A stretch of 64,000 nt of DNA from Candidatus Rokubacteria bacterium 13_1_40CM_69_27 (lineage in GTDB: Bacteria; Methylomirabilota; Methylomirabilia; Rokubacteriales; CSP1-6). The DNA lies in NCBI GenBank assembly GCA_001917535.1, contig MNEF01000094.1, forward strand, positions 1 through 64,000. The letters are read 5' to 3'. The notes beneath the pieces were generated by a model. That model had not been told where the DNA came from. It did no database searches and was given only the letters and a program-made list of their open reading frames with translations. This document shows positions 57,052 to 64,000 of the stretch, piece after piece. Position numbers and translations under genes: made by a program. Numbering within the stretch: position 1 is the stretch's first letter; each line of letters begins with the position of its first letter.

Positions 57052-58092
57052 TCATCCCAGCCAGGCGCGCGGGTTGTCGCTCCGCTGCGCCTGGAGCTTC
57101 TGATAGTGATCCCGCTCGGCCGGCGTGAGGTCCGCGGGCATGACGATCTTCACCTTGACGAGCTGGTCGCCGGCCCCGCCGCCTTTCACGCGCGGCATCC
57201 CGTACCCGGGCAGCCGGAACGTGCGGCCGCTGGAGGTGCCGGGTGGGATCTTCATCGAGACCTTGCCGCGCAGGGTCGGCACTTCCACGGTGGTGCCGAG
57301 CGCCGCCTCCGGCGCCGTGATGGGAAGCTCGAGGTGGAGGTCGTCGCCCCGGCGCTCGAAGAGCGGGTGCCGGGCCACGGTCACGACCAGGTAGAGGTCA
57401 CCACGCCCGCCCGGCGCCCCGCCGCCCTCGCCGGCTACGCGCACGCGCTGGCCCGTGCGGACGCCGGCGGGGATCTTGACGTCGAGCTGGCGGCGCGCGC
57501 GCTGCCAGCCGCCGCCCTGGCAGGTCGGGCAGGGCTGGCCGCCGACGTGGCCCGAGCCCTGACAGGTGGGGCAGGGCTCGTTCATCTCGAACGTCAGCGT
57601 CTTGCGTGCCCCCTGGAACGCCTCGTCGAGGGTGATCTCCACGGTGGCCTGGACGTCCTGGCCCGACGCGCGGGCGCGGCCGGCGCGGAATCCGCCGAGG
57701 AAATCCTCGGCGTCGCGGCCGCGGCCTGCCCCGTGGCCCATCCGGACACCGAGATCCCCGAAAATCGTCCGGAAGAAGTCGGAGAAGTCGCCGAGGTCGC
57801 CCGGGTCACCGCCGTACTCCACACGGAAGCCGCCGGCGCCGGGACCGGGCGCGCGCTGGGCGTAGCGGTGCCAGTCGGATCCCAGGCTGTCGTACCGCCG
57901 GCGCTTCTCGGGGTCGGAGAGAACCTCGTACGCCTCGTTGATCTCCTTGAAGCGCTCGCCGCCGTCCTTGCCCTTGGCCACGTCGGGGTGGTATTTCCGG
58001 GCGAGTCGCCGGTAGGCGGACTTGATCGTCTTGTCGTCCGCGTTCCGGTCGACGCCGAGAATCTTGTAGTAGTCCTTGAATTCCACCGCCAT
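57052..58092 (-). CDS. DnaJ-family co-chaperone with half a zinc finger (CbpA/DnaJ2-like)
   Basis: 346 residues from ATG at 58092 ([13 protein letters not shown]). J domain with HPD at 35-37, Gly-rich linker to ~145, then only two Cys pairs (174/177 and 188/191; CPTCQGSG and CPTCQGGG) where classical DnaJ has four, and two C-terminal beta domains. It is thus between DnaJ (full zinc finger) and CbpA (none). Likely delivers aggregates to DnaK and ClpB, its downstream neighbour. It differs clearly from the dnaJ at 12-13 kb. Confidence 0.93.
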   Translation of the reverse strand: MAVEFKDYYKILGVDRNADDKTIKSAYRRLARKYHPDVAKGKDGGERFKEINEAYEVLSDPEKRRRYDSLGSDWHRYAQRAPGPGAGGFRVEYGGDPGDLGDFSDFFRTIFGDLGVRMGHGAGRGRDAEDFLGGFRAGRARASGQDVQATVEITLDEAFQGARKTLTFEMNEPCPTCQGSGHVGGQPCPTCQGGGWQRARRQLDVKIPAGVRTGQRVRVAGEGGGAPGGRGDLYLVVTVARHPLFERRGDDLHLELPITAPEAALGTTVEVPTLRGKVSMKIPPGTSSGRTFRLPGYGMPRVKGGGAGDQLVKVKIVMPADLTPAERDHYQKLQAQRSDNPRAWLG

Positions 58093-58134
58093 AGGGTCAG
58101 AGGCGGCCGATCCAGCCGGCGCCCCCTCAAGTGA

Positions 58135-58143
58135 AGTGTAGCA
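58135..58143 (-). promoter_or_regulatory. Extended -10 promoter for dnaJ2-clpB
   Basis: Minus-strand TGC-TACACT with a ~36 nt leader to the ATG at 58092. The same TGC-TA pattern occurs before grpE and lepA. No heat-shock-type -35 is recognised. Confidence 0.4.
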
Positions 58144-58255
58144 GACGACTCCGTTTTGGCCGGGAGGCGGGCGGGGGTCGTCCTTGACGGAAACGCCCTG
58201 GCCCGCGTATATGGTGACACCTCGAGGCCGCAACCAGAGAACGCCGGAGGATCAC

Positions 58256-59734
58256 ATGACACGTCGAGCTTTTTCCTTGATAGCACTCCTTGCGCTCATG
58301 CTTCCGGCGGTCCCGGCCATGGCGGCGGGGGCCCGGTGCCCCGAGATTCTCCAGAAGCTGGGGAACGACGTGGCGGACGCCGTCTGCTTCGAGAGCCCGG
58401 ACCTGACCACCAACAACGTCCTGCCACCGCCGGCTGGGCCGACCACGCCGGCCAACAACTCGATCCCGGGCCTGCCGGTCTTGGCTTTCACGCCGGTGAC
58501 GGACCGGGGCGTGATTTCGCCTGATCCGCCCGATCGCACGCCGATCACCAAGCTCGTGCCGGGGATCCAGGTCCAGGGCCGGTTCGCCGACGATCCAACG
58601 GGCGAGGCACGCTTCCTGCTCCGGCTGCCCGACGACTGGAACGGTAAGCTGGTGGTGGCCGGCGCCTCGGGGACCCGAAGCGAGTTCAACGGCGACTTCG
58701 CCTGGAGCGACTTTGTTTTACAGAAGGGTTACGCCTACGCCTCGCAGAACAAGGGCGTCCTCAACCTCCGGCTCTCGACCGCGGCCGACCCGCTGGCCTG
58801 CCGGCTGAACCCGGGCTCTCCCACCTTCGTGCACTTCTTCGACAACGATCCGGCGAAGCCCTTCACGCAGTGGCAGGAGTTCATCGTGGATGCGGCCAAG
58901 CTGGCGCGTGACGCGGTCAAGATCCGATACGGCCAGCATCCGCGCCGCACGTACGCCGTCGGCACCTCGAACGGCGGCTACCAGGTGCGGCGCGCCATCG
59001 AGGAGGCGCCGGATCTCTTCGATGGCGGGGTCGACTGGGAGGGAACCTTCGTCGATCCGCATGGCCCCAACGTGCTGATCGACCTGCCGCCCGCGATCCG
59101 GAATCTCCCCGGCTACGTCGCGTCCGGCTTCGCCCCGACCAGTGAGGCGGCGCAGAACATCCGGGCCGCGGGCTACCCGCCCGACCTCGTCAGCGGGGCG
59201 GTCTCGCTGTGGGTGCTCTACTCCAATGCTTTCTGGGAGGTGACGTTCTGCCAGTGGCAGAAGCGGCTCGATCCGACCTACGACACGTACGGGGCGGGAG
59301 CCGGCAACTACAACTACGTCGCGCGCACCGCCGTCTCGGACGTGGCGGACGAGTTCGCCGCCTTCGAGACCACCGGGAAGATCAAGAAGCCGCTCGTGAC
59401 CGTCGCGGGCACGATGGACGCCCTGTTGCCCATCGACCGGCACGCCCGGGCCTACGCGGCCAAGGTGGCCGCCTCCCGCCGGGGTGACGACGATCACCGC
59501 CGGTCCCAGTTCCGCCTCTACGAGGTGCAGAACGGGAACCACATCGAGACGTTCAAGAACGTCTTCCCGCAGCTCGAGTTCCTCCAGCCGCACGCTCAGC
59601 GCGCGTTCGACCTGCTGGTGGACCACGTGGAGAAGGGCGCGAAGCTGCCGCCGGACCAGTGCATTCCCCGCGGCGGCGTCATCTCGCCGAACCCGGCGCA
59701 ACCGGGCCAGTGCGCGGCGCTCTTCGTCCCCTGA
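58256..59734 (+). CDS. Secreted alpha/beta hydrolase (tannase/feruloyl or hydroxybutyrate-oligomer esterase-like)
   Basis: 492 residues from ATG at 58256. Signal peptide MTRRAFSLIALLALMLPAVPAMA. The catalytic triad is readable: Ser in GTSNGGYQVRRA, Asp in AGTMDALLP and His in NGNHIETF. Cysteines in the N- and C-terminal parts (ARCPEIL, AVCFESP, PDQCIP) suggest disulfides, as expected for a periplasmic or extracellular enzyme. The size and TSNGG motif resemble tannase/feruloyl esterases, but the ester is not determined. Could supply aromatic acids to the 30-40 kb pathway. Confidence 0.8.
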   Translation: MTRRAFSLIALLALMLPAVPAMAAGARCPEILQKLGNDVADAVCFESPDLTTNNVLPPPAGPTTPANNSIPGLPVLAFTPVTDRGVISPDPPDRTPITKLVPGIQVQGRFADDPTGEARFLLRLPDDWNGKLVVAGASGTRSEFNGDFAWSDFVLQKGYAYASQNKGVLNLRLSTAADPLACRLNPGSPTFVHFFDNDPAKPFTQWQEFIVDAAKLARDAVKIRYGQHPRRTYAVGTSNGGYQVRRAIEEAPDLFDGGVDWEGTFVDPHGPNVLIDLPPAIRNLPGYVASGFAPTSEAAQNIRAAGYPPDLVSGAVSLWVLYSNAFWEVTFCQWQKRLDPTYDTYGAGAGNYNYVARTAVSDVADEFAAFETTGKIKKPLVTVAGTMDALLPIDRHARAYAAKVAASRRGDDDHRRSQFRLYEVQNGNHIETFKNVFPQLEFLQPHAQRAFDLLVDHVEKGAKLPPDQCIPRGGVISPNPAQPGQCAALFVP

Positions 59735-59783
59735 GCCCTCGCCGGGCCTCACGTCAGCGCCCGCCCCAGCGGGGCGCAACCTA

Positions 59784-59856
59784 TTCGAGCGCCGGCTTCG
59801 CCGGCGCAATCGATTCTGGGGGGAGGTTTCGGAGGGGGCCGTCGAGGCCCCCTCCG
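59784..59856 (-). repeat. Two-hairpin intergenic repeat, copy H
   Basis: Minus-strand order after the HtrA stop: stem 1 CGGAGGGGGC with GCCCCCTCCG, loop CTCGACG (59830-59856); linker AAACCTCCCCCCAGAA; stem 2 GCGCCGGCGAAGCCGGCGC (59789-59807); TCGAA. Nearly identical to copy G. It lies between the convergent hydrolase and HtrA genes. Confidence 0.88.
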
Positions 59857-59860
59857 ATGC

Positions 59861-61330
59861 TTATCCGCGACCCACGGTGAACGCGACGTAGAGCGACATG
59901 GGGCCGCGCTGCAGGAGCACGGTCAGGCGGTCGCCTTCCTTGACGTCCTTGGTCAGTCGCTCGAAGTCGGCCATCGAGCGGACCTTCTGGCGGTTGATCT
60001 CGCGGACGACATCGCCACGCTGGATGCCGGCCTCCGCGGCAGGGCCGCCGTCCTCGATGCGCGTCACGACCACGCCCTCGTTCGACCGGAGGTTGAGCTG
60101 GCGCGCGATCTCGGGCGTGACCGGACGGACCTCCAGGCCCAGCAGCGAGCGGGGGCCCCGTCCGCTCGGCCCCCGGGCCTCGCGCTCGTCGGGCGCCTCG
60201 CCGATCTTGATGTCCAGGGTCTTCTCGTTCTGGTCCCGCCAGACCTTGGCCTTGGCGACGTTGCCCGGCGCCGCCAGCCCGACGGTGCGCTGCAGATCGG
60301 CCGGGCCTTCCATCTTCTTGCCGTCGAACTCCAGCAGGATGTCGCCGGGCTGCAGACCGGCCTTCTGGGCGGGGCTCTCGGGGACGACATCGGAGACGAG
60401 AACGCCCTTGGCGTCCTTGGCGCCGAATGACTTGGCCAGCTCGGGGGTGAGCGGCTGAATGCTGACGCCGAGCCAGCCGCGCGTGACCTTCCCCTTGGCC
60501 TGCAGCTCGGTGTAGATCTTCTTGGCCATGTTGGAGGGGATCGCGAAGCCGATCCCCTGGCCGGTCGTCACGATGGCGGTGTTGATCCCGATCACCTCGC
60601 CGGCCATGTTGACGAGCGGACCGCCGGAGTTACCCGGGTTGATCGCCGCGTCGGTTTGTAGAAAGTCGTCGAACGGGCCCTGGCCGATCTGCCGCGCCTT
60701 GGCGCTGATGATGCCGGCCGTCACGGTGGCCTGCAGGCCGAACGGCGAGCCGATCGCGATCACCCAGTCGCCCACCTGCATCTTGTCGGAGTCGCCCAGG
60801 CGCGCGAAGGAGAACTTGCCCTTGCCGTCGTCGAGCTTCAGGACGGCCAGGTCGGTCTTCTTGTCCATGCCGACGAGCTTCGCCTTGTGCTTGTTGCCGT
60901 CGAGCGTGATGATCTCGATCTCCGTCGCCCGCTCGACCACGTGGGCGTTGGTGAGCGCGATGCCGGAAGGATCGACGATGACACCGGAGCCGAGGCTGCG
61001 CTGGGGGACGCGCTCGGGCAGCTCGCCGAAGAAGCGCCGGAAGAACTCCTCGCCGAAGTACTCCTCGAAGGGGGTGCGCCCCGGCGGCCCTCCGCGGCTG
61101 ACGGTATTGATGTTGATGACGGCGGGCTTGATCAGCTCCGCCACCTTGGCGAAGCTGCCCGTCTGCATCGGCATCTGCACGGGAAGGATCGGGGCCTCCT
61201 GGGCGGACGTCGCTCCCCCCGACGAGCGTCCCAGCTCGGCCCGACCGGTCCTGAACGTGCCGAGCCCGACGCCGGCCAGCAACGCGATGACGAGCCCCAC
61301 GACGAAGGTTCTCGGCTTCACCTGCCTCAT
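59861..61330 (-). CDS. degP: HtrA/DegP-family periplasmic serine protease
   Basis: 489 residues from ATG at 61330, overlapping the ftsH stop (ATGA). N-terminal membrane anchor or signal (TFVVGLVIALLAGVGLGTF), protease domain with triad His in LTNAHVVER, Asp in KTDLAVLK and Ser in NPGNSGGPL, then two PDZ domains (KGVLVSDVVPESPAQKAGLQPGDI and EGVVVTRIEDGGPAAEAGIQ). It degrades or refolds damaged envelope proteins. Coupling to FtsH gives one unit covering membrane and periplasmic quality control. Confidence 0.96.
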   Translation of the reverse strand: MRQVKPRTFVVGLVIALLAGVGLGTFRTGRAELGRSSGGATSAQEAPILPVQMPMQTGSFAKVAELIKPAVININTVSRGGPPGRTPFEEYFGEEFFRRFFGELPERVPQRSLGSGVIVDPSGIALTNAHVVERATEIEIITLDGNKHKAKLVGMDKKTDLAVLKLDDGKGKFSFARLGDSDKMQVGDWVIAIGSPFGLQATVTAGIISAKARQIGQGPFDDFLQTDAAINPGNSGGPLVNMAGEVIGINTAIVTTGQGIGFAIPSNMAKKIYTELQAKGKVTRGWLGVSIQPLTPELAKSFGAKDAKGVLVSDVVPESPAQKAGLQPGDILLEFDGKKMEGPADLQRTVGLAAPGNVAKAKVWRDQNEKTLDIKIGEAPDEREARGPSGRGPRSLLGLEVRPVTPEIARQLNLRSNEGVVVTRIEDGGPAAEAGIQRGDVVREINRQKVRSMADFERLTKDVKEGDRLTVLLQRGPMSLYVAFTVGRG

Positions 61331-63234
61331 CCCTGCGCCTCCTCCAACTTGTCGCCCGCCAGGATCCGGCGGAGCCGCTCGCCCTCGAGCGTCTCGACCC
61401 GCTTGAGCTCCGTCGCCCCGGCCACCAGCAGCGCCTTCTTGGTGGTGAGGACCCCCTGGACCCGGTCGTGGGTCCGATCGAGGATTTCGCGGACCTCCGA
61501 GTCGATGGCGCGCGCGGTGTCCTCGCTCCAGCCGCGCTCGCCGCCCCAGGGGACGCCGGCGCCCCTGAGAAAGAGCGGCGGGCGCTCGCCGAACGTCGCC
61601 AGGCCCACCCGCTCCGACATGCCGTACTTCATGACCATCAGGCGCGCCAGCTCCGTCGCGCGCTCCAGGTCGTCGTGCGCACCCGTCGACACCTCGCCGT
61701 ACACGAGCTCCTCGGCCACCCGACCGCCCAGCAGGACCGCGATGCGGTCCTCCAGCTCGCTCCGGGTCATCAGGAAGCGCTCCTCGGTGGGCAGCTGGTA
61801 GGTCATGCCCAGGGCCGCGACGCCGCGGGGGATGATCGAGATCTTGTGCACGGGGTCGGCGTGGGCGAGGGAGGCGGCGACGAGCGCGTGCCCCATCTCG
61901 TGGTGGGCCACGATATCGCGCTCCTTGTCGGAGAGAACTCGACTCTTCTTTTCCAAGCCGGCGACAACTCGATCGATGGCTTCCTCGAAATCCGCCATCT
62001 CGACAGCATTCTTGTCCTTGCGTGCGGCCAGCAGCGCCGCCTCGTTGACGATGTTGGCGAGGTCGGCCCCGGCGAAGCCCGGCGTGCGGGCGGCGATCAC
62101 GCTCAGGTTGACGTCGGGGCCCAGGACCACGGCCCGCGCGTGCAGTCGCAGGATCGCCTCCCGGCCCTTGACGTCCGGCTTGTCGACGACGACCTGGCGG
62201 TCGAAACGGCCCGGCCGGAGGAGCGCCTGGTCGAGGACCTCCGGGCGGTTGGTGGCCGCCATGATGATCACGCCCTTGGACGAATCGAAGCCGTCCATCT
62301 CGGCCAGGAGCTGGTTGAGCGTCTGCTCGCGCTCGTCGTGGCCACCGACGAAGCCGGTGGGGCCCGCCCGTGACTTGCCGATGGCGTCCAGCTCGTCGAT
62401 GAACACGATGCAGGGGGCCTTGTCCTTGGCCTGCTCGAAGAGGTCGCGGACGCGGGCGGCGCCGACGCCGACGAACATCTCCACGAACTCCGACCCCGAC
62501 AGCGTGAAGAACGGCACGTCGGCCTCGCCGGCCACGGCCCGGGCCAGCAGCGTCTTGCCCGTGCCCGGAGGGCCGATCACCAGCACGCCCTTGGGAATGC
62601 GGCCACCCAGCCGCTGGTACTTCTTGGGGTTCTTCAGGAAGTCCACGATCTCGACCAGCTCGGCCTTGGCCTCGTCCACGCCGGCCACGTCGTTGAACGT
62701 CGTCTTCAGCTCCTTGCGATCGTAGATCTTGTGCTTGCTGCGCCCGAACGACAGGGCCTGGGTGGGCCCGCCGCCCAGGCGGCGCATGAGGACGACCCAG
62801 ATGCCGGCCATGATCGCCAGCGGGATCACCCACCCGAACAGAAGGTCCCGCCAGACCGTGGTCTCGACGCGGCCGGCGAACTCCACGTGGTGCTGCTGCA
62901 GCTCCTGGACGAGCCACTGCTCGTCCACCCCGGGGATCCGGGTCACGGTGAAGACGCGCGGCTCGGCCTCCGAGCCCAACAGCTTGCGCAGGCGATCGGA
63001 GGCGGGCGGCGGTACCACCGCGGACAGGGCGCCCGGTATGGCCAGGCCCCGGATCTCGCGCTCGGTCAGCGCGACCTTCTCGATCTTGTCGGCGCGCAGC
63101 AGGTCCAGGAACTTCGACATCGAGAGCTCGACCGTGGGGGCCTGCAGCCAGGAGTTGAGCAGCAGGAGGATGACCGCCCCGGCCAGAACGTAAACGAGGA
63201 AGAACTGCAGGCGCTGGGGGAGGCGCGGCTTCAT
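61327..63234 (-). CDS. ftsH: ATP-dependent zinc metalloprotease FtsH
   Basis: 635 residues. Two N-terminal membrane segments enclose a periplasmic loop; the AAA+ domain has [30 protein letters not shown] and [22 protein letters not shown]; the zinc site HEMGH and downstream [11 protein letters not shown] acidic ligand region complete the M41 protease. It degrades misassembled membrane proteins and LpxC in E. coli; lpxC is also in the window. Has a strong promoter. Confidence 0.98.
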   Translation of the reverse strand: MKPRLPQRLQFFLVYVLAGAVILLLLNSWLQAPTVELSMSKFLDLLRADKIEKVALTEREIRGLAIPGALSAVVPPPASDRLRKLLGSEAEPRVFTVTRIPGVDEQWLVQELQQHHVEFAGRVETTVWRDLLFGWVIPLAIMAGIWVVLMRRLGGGPTQALSFGRSKHKIYDRKELKTTFNDVAGVDEAKAELVEIVDFLKNPKKYQRLGGRIPKGVLVIGPPGTGKTLLARAVAGEADVPFFTLSGSEFVEMFVGVGAARVRDLFEQAKDKAPCIVFIDELDAIGKSRAGPTGFVGGHDEREQTLNQLLAEMDGFDSSKGVIIMAATNRPEVLDQALLRPGRFDRQVVVDKPDVKGREAILRLHARAVVLGPDVNLSVIAARTPGFAGADLANIVNEAALLAARKDKNAVEMADFEEAIDRVVAGLEKKSRVLSDKERDIVAHHEMGHALVAASLAHADPVHKISIIPRGVAALGMTYQLPTEERFLMTRSELEDRIAVLLGGRVAEELVYGEVSTGAHDDLERATELARLMVMKYGMSERVGLATFGERPPLFLRGAGVPWGGERGWSEDTARAIDSEVREILDRTHDRVQGVLTTKKALLVAGATELKRVETLEGERLRRILAGDKLEEAQG

Positions 63235-63252
63235 GGACGGCTCTCGTTGCAG

Positions 63253-63281
63253 ATGCTAGCGCCGGGGGGTGGGTGTGTCAA
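63253..63281 (-). promoter_or_regulatory. Promoter for ftsH-degP
   Basis: Minus-strand TTGACA (63276-63281), 17 bp, TAGCAT (63253-63258). Perfect -35 and spacing. The expected leader is about 11 nt. Confidence 0.65.
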
Positions 63282-63301
63282 ACCACCGACGGCGTTTCCT
63301 C

Positions 63302-63331
63302 TTGACACATCAGACCCTTTGACCGTAATAA
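63302..63331 (+). promoter_or_regulatory. Promoter for the cytochrome bd-like gene
   Basis: TTGACA (63302-63307), 18 bp, TAATAA (63326-63331). Ten bases separate the -10 from the ATG at 63342, so the mRNA would be leaderless or nearly so. Back to back with the ftsH promoter. Confidence 0.65.
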
Positions 63332-63341
63332 GGTCGCTGAA

Positions 63342-64000
63342 ATGGCATGTGACTCGCGGAACAAGCTTGTCTACGTGCTCCTCGTCTTCTTCGCTCTCGC
63401 CCTCCTCGGCTCGGCGCTCCCCGTCGACGCGCAGGACGCCGCCAGGGAACCCGCCTATCGCGCGTTCCCGGTGCTCGGCTCGCGGCTCGCCGTGTGGGCG
63501 GTGGCCCAGCTTCACCTCAACTTCGCCGCGTTCATCCTGGGCTGCCCCATCTTCGCCGTCATCATCGAGATCATCGGCTGGCGGACCCGCGACCAGCGCT
63601 ACGACTGGCTCGCCCACGAGTTCGTCAAGCTCACCTTCGCCGCGTTCTCCACCACCGCGATGCTGGGCGCCCTGCTCCTCTTCCTCTTCGTCGGCTACTA
63701 TCCGCGGTTCTGGGCGTACCTGACGTCCATCTTCTTCCCCACCTACTGGGTCTACGCCCTTCTCTTCTTCGGCGAGACCTTCATCGTCTACCTCTGGTAC
63801 TACGGCTGGGAGTGGTTGAGCGGGTCGCGCAAGTGGATCCACGTGAGCCTGGGCGTGCTGGCGAACCTGGTCGGCACCGCGATCCTGGTCGTCGCCAACT
63901 CCTGGGTCACCTTCATGATCTCGCCGGGCGGCATCGACGAGTCCGGGCGGCTGGTCTCCCTGTGGAAGGCCATCAACAACTACACGTGGATGCCCATCAA
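63342..64000 (+). CDS. Cytochrome bd-like ubiquinol oxidase subunit I, 5' part
   Basis: 219 residues up to the window edge, open-ended. After a signal-like N-terminus (VYVLLVFFALALLGSAL, Ala/Gln near VDAQDA), several helices follow: AVAQLHLNFAAFILGCPIFA (His58, matching the CydA heme-ligand helix), VKLTFAAFSTTAMLG, YALLFFGETFIVYLWYYGWE and VVANSWVTFMISPGG. This pattern fits divergent CydA-like proteins. The signal-like start is unusual for CydA. Likely a terminal quinol oxidase or a bd-like variant besides the caa3 enzyme. Confidence 0.72.
   Translation, partial: MACDSRNKLVYVLLVFFALALLGSALPVDAQDAAREPAYRAFPVLGSRLAVWAVAQLHLNFAAFILGCPIFAVIIEIIGWRTRDQRYDWLAHEFVKLTFAAFSTTAMLGALLLFLFVGYYPRFWAYLTSIFFPTYWVYALLFFGETFIVYLWYYGWEWLSGSRKWIHVSLGVLANLVGTAILVVANSWVTFMISPGGIDESGRLVSLWKAINNYTWMPI

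Overview
The window comes from a very GC-rich bacterium. Almost every gene has a long antisense shadow reading frame, and third codon positions are nearly all G or C. Gene content points to a Gram-negative, aerobically respiring chemoheterotroph: lpxC, a heat-shock block hrcA-grpE-dnaJ-prmA-rsmE, ntrYX, lepA-lepB-hemW, a caa3 oxidase, CaiB/MaoC/acyl-CoA dehydrogenase genes and a Liv-type ABC transporter. My best guess is an uncultured soil or sediment lineage near Methylomirabilota/Rokubacteria or the old Deltaproteobacteria. This is inferred from style and content; there is no rRNA marker in the window. I see no tRNA, rRNA, CRISPR array, transposase or prophage gene.

Layout. 0-4.3 kb (minus strand): carbamate kinase (cut by the window edge), a DUF1116 protein and FdrA, together an oxamate/carbamoyl-transfer module, starting just after ntrX. 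4.3-8.5 kb: ntrX, ntrY and a DUF4390 gene. 8.8-18.6 kb: lpxC, archease, rsmE, prmA, dnaJ, grpE, hrcA, hemW, lepB, lepA. 18.7-23.6 kb: nucleotide-sugar genes (nucleotidyltransferase, Trm112-like protein, epimerase, UDP-xylose synthase, UDP-glucose dehydrogenase). 23.7-28.1 kb: tightly overlapping caa3 oxidase operon with a fused subunit I+III. 28.2-29.4 kb: a carbamoylase. 29.4-40.3 kb (plus strand): two acyl-CoA dehydrogenases, a Nudix hydrolase, an internally deleted benzoate-CoA ligase, a thioesterase, a LigB-type dioxygenase, a complete LivKHMGF transporter and a metallo-beta-lactamase-fold hydrolase. 40.3-42.8 kb: a C26 glutamine-amidotransferase-like hydrolase and gamma-glutamyltransferase. 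43-49 kb (minus): TerC with a 31-residue companion, a small secreted protein, then CaiB-MaoC-MalG-MalF-binding protein with no ATPase gene. 49.2-54.2 kb: an LPP20/caspase-like protein lacking its cysteine, a nucleotidyltransferase, an MFS permease, an Mrr-type endonuclease and a secreted protein. 54.4-63.2 kb: clpB, a second DnaJ, a secreted hydrolase, an HtrA protease and ftsH. 63.3 kb to the end: the start of a cytochrome bd-like oxidase subunit.

Two patterns run through the whole window. First, nine copies of a two-hairpin intergenic repeat (a G/C stem with arms near CGGAGGGGGC, a CCTCCCC linker, a second stem GCGCCGGC-GAA-GCCGGCGC and a TCGAA tail) sit in intergenic gaps, usually directly behind a stop codon. 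Second, many genes have a -10-like hexamer, often preceded by TGC, only 6-11 bases before the start codon, which would give leaderless or nearly leaderless mRNAs. Several genes also lack ATG, GTG or TTG where homology puts the N-terminus. Quality-control genes (FtsH-HtrA, ClpB-DnaJ, HrcA-GrpE-DnaJ) cluster at two places. The catabolic islands look built to import carboxylic or aromatic acids and pass them through CoA chemistry.
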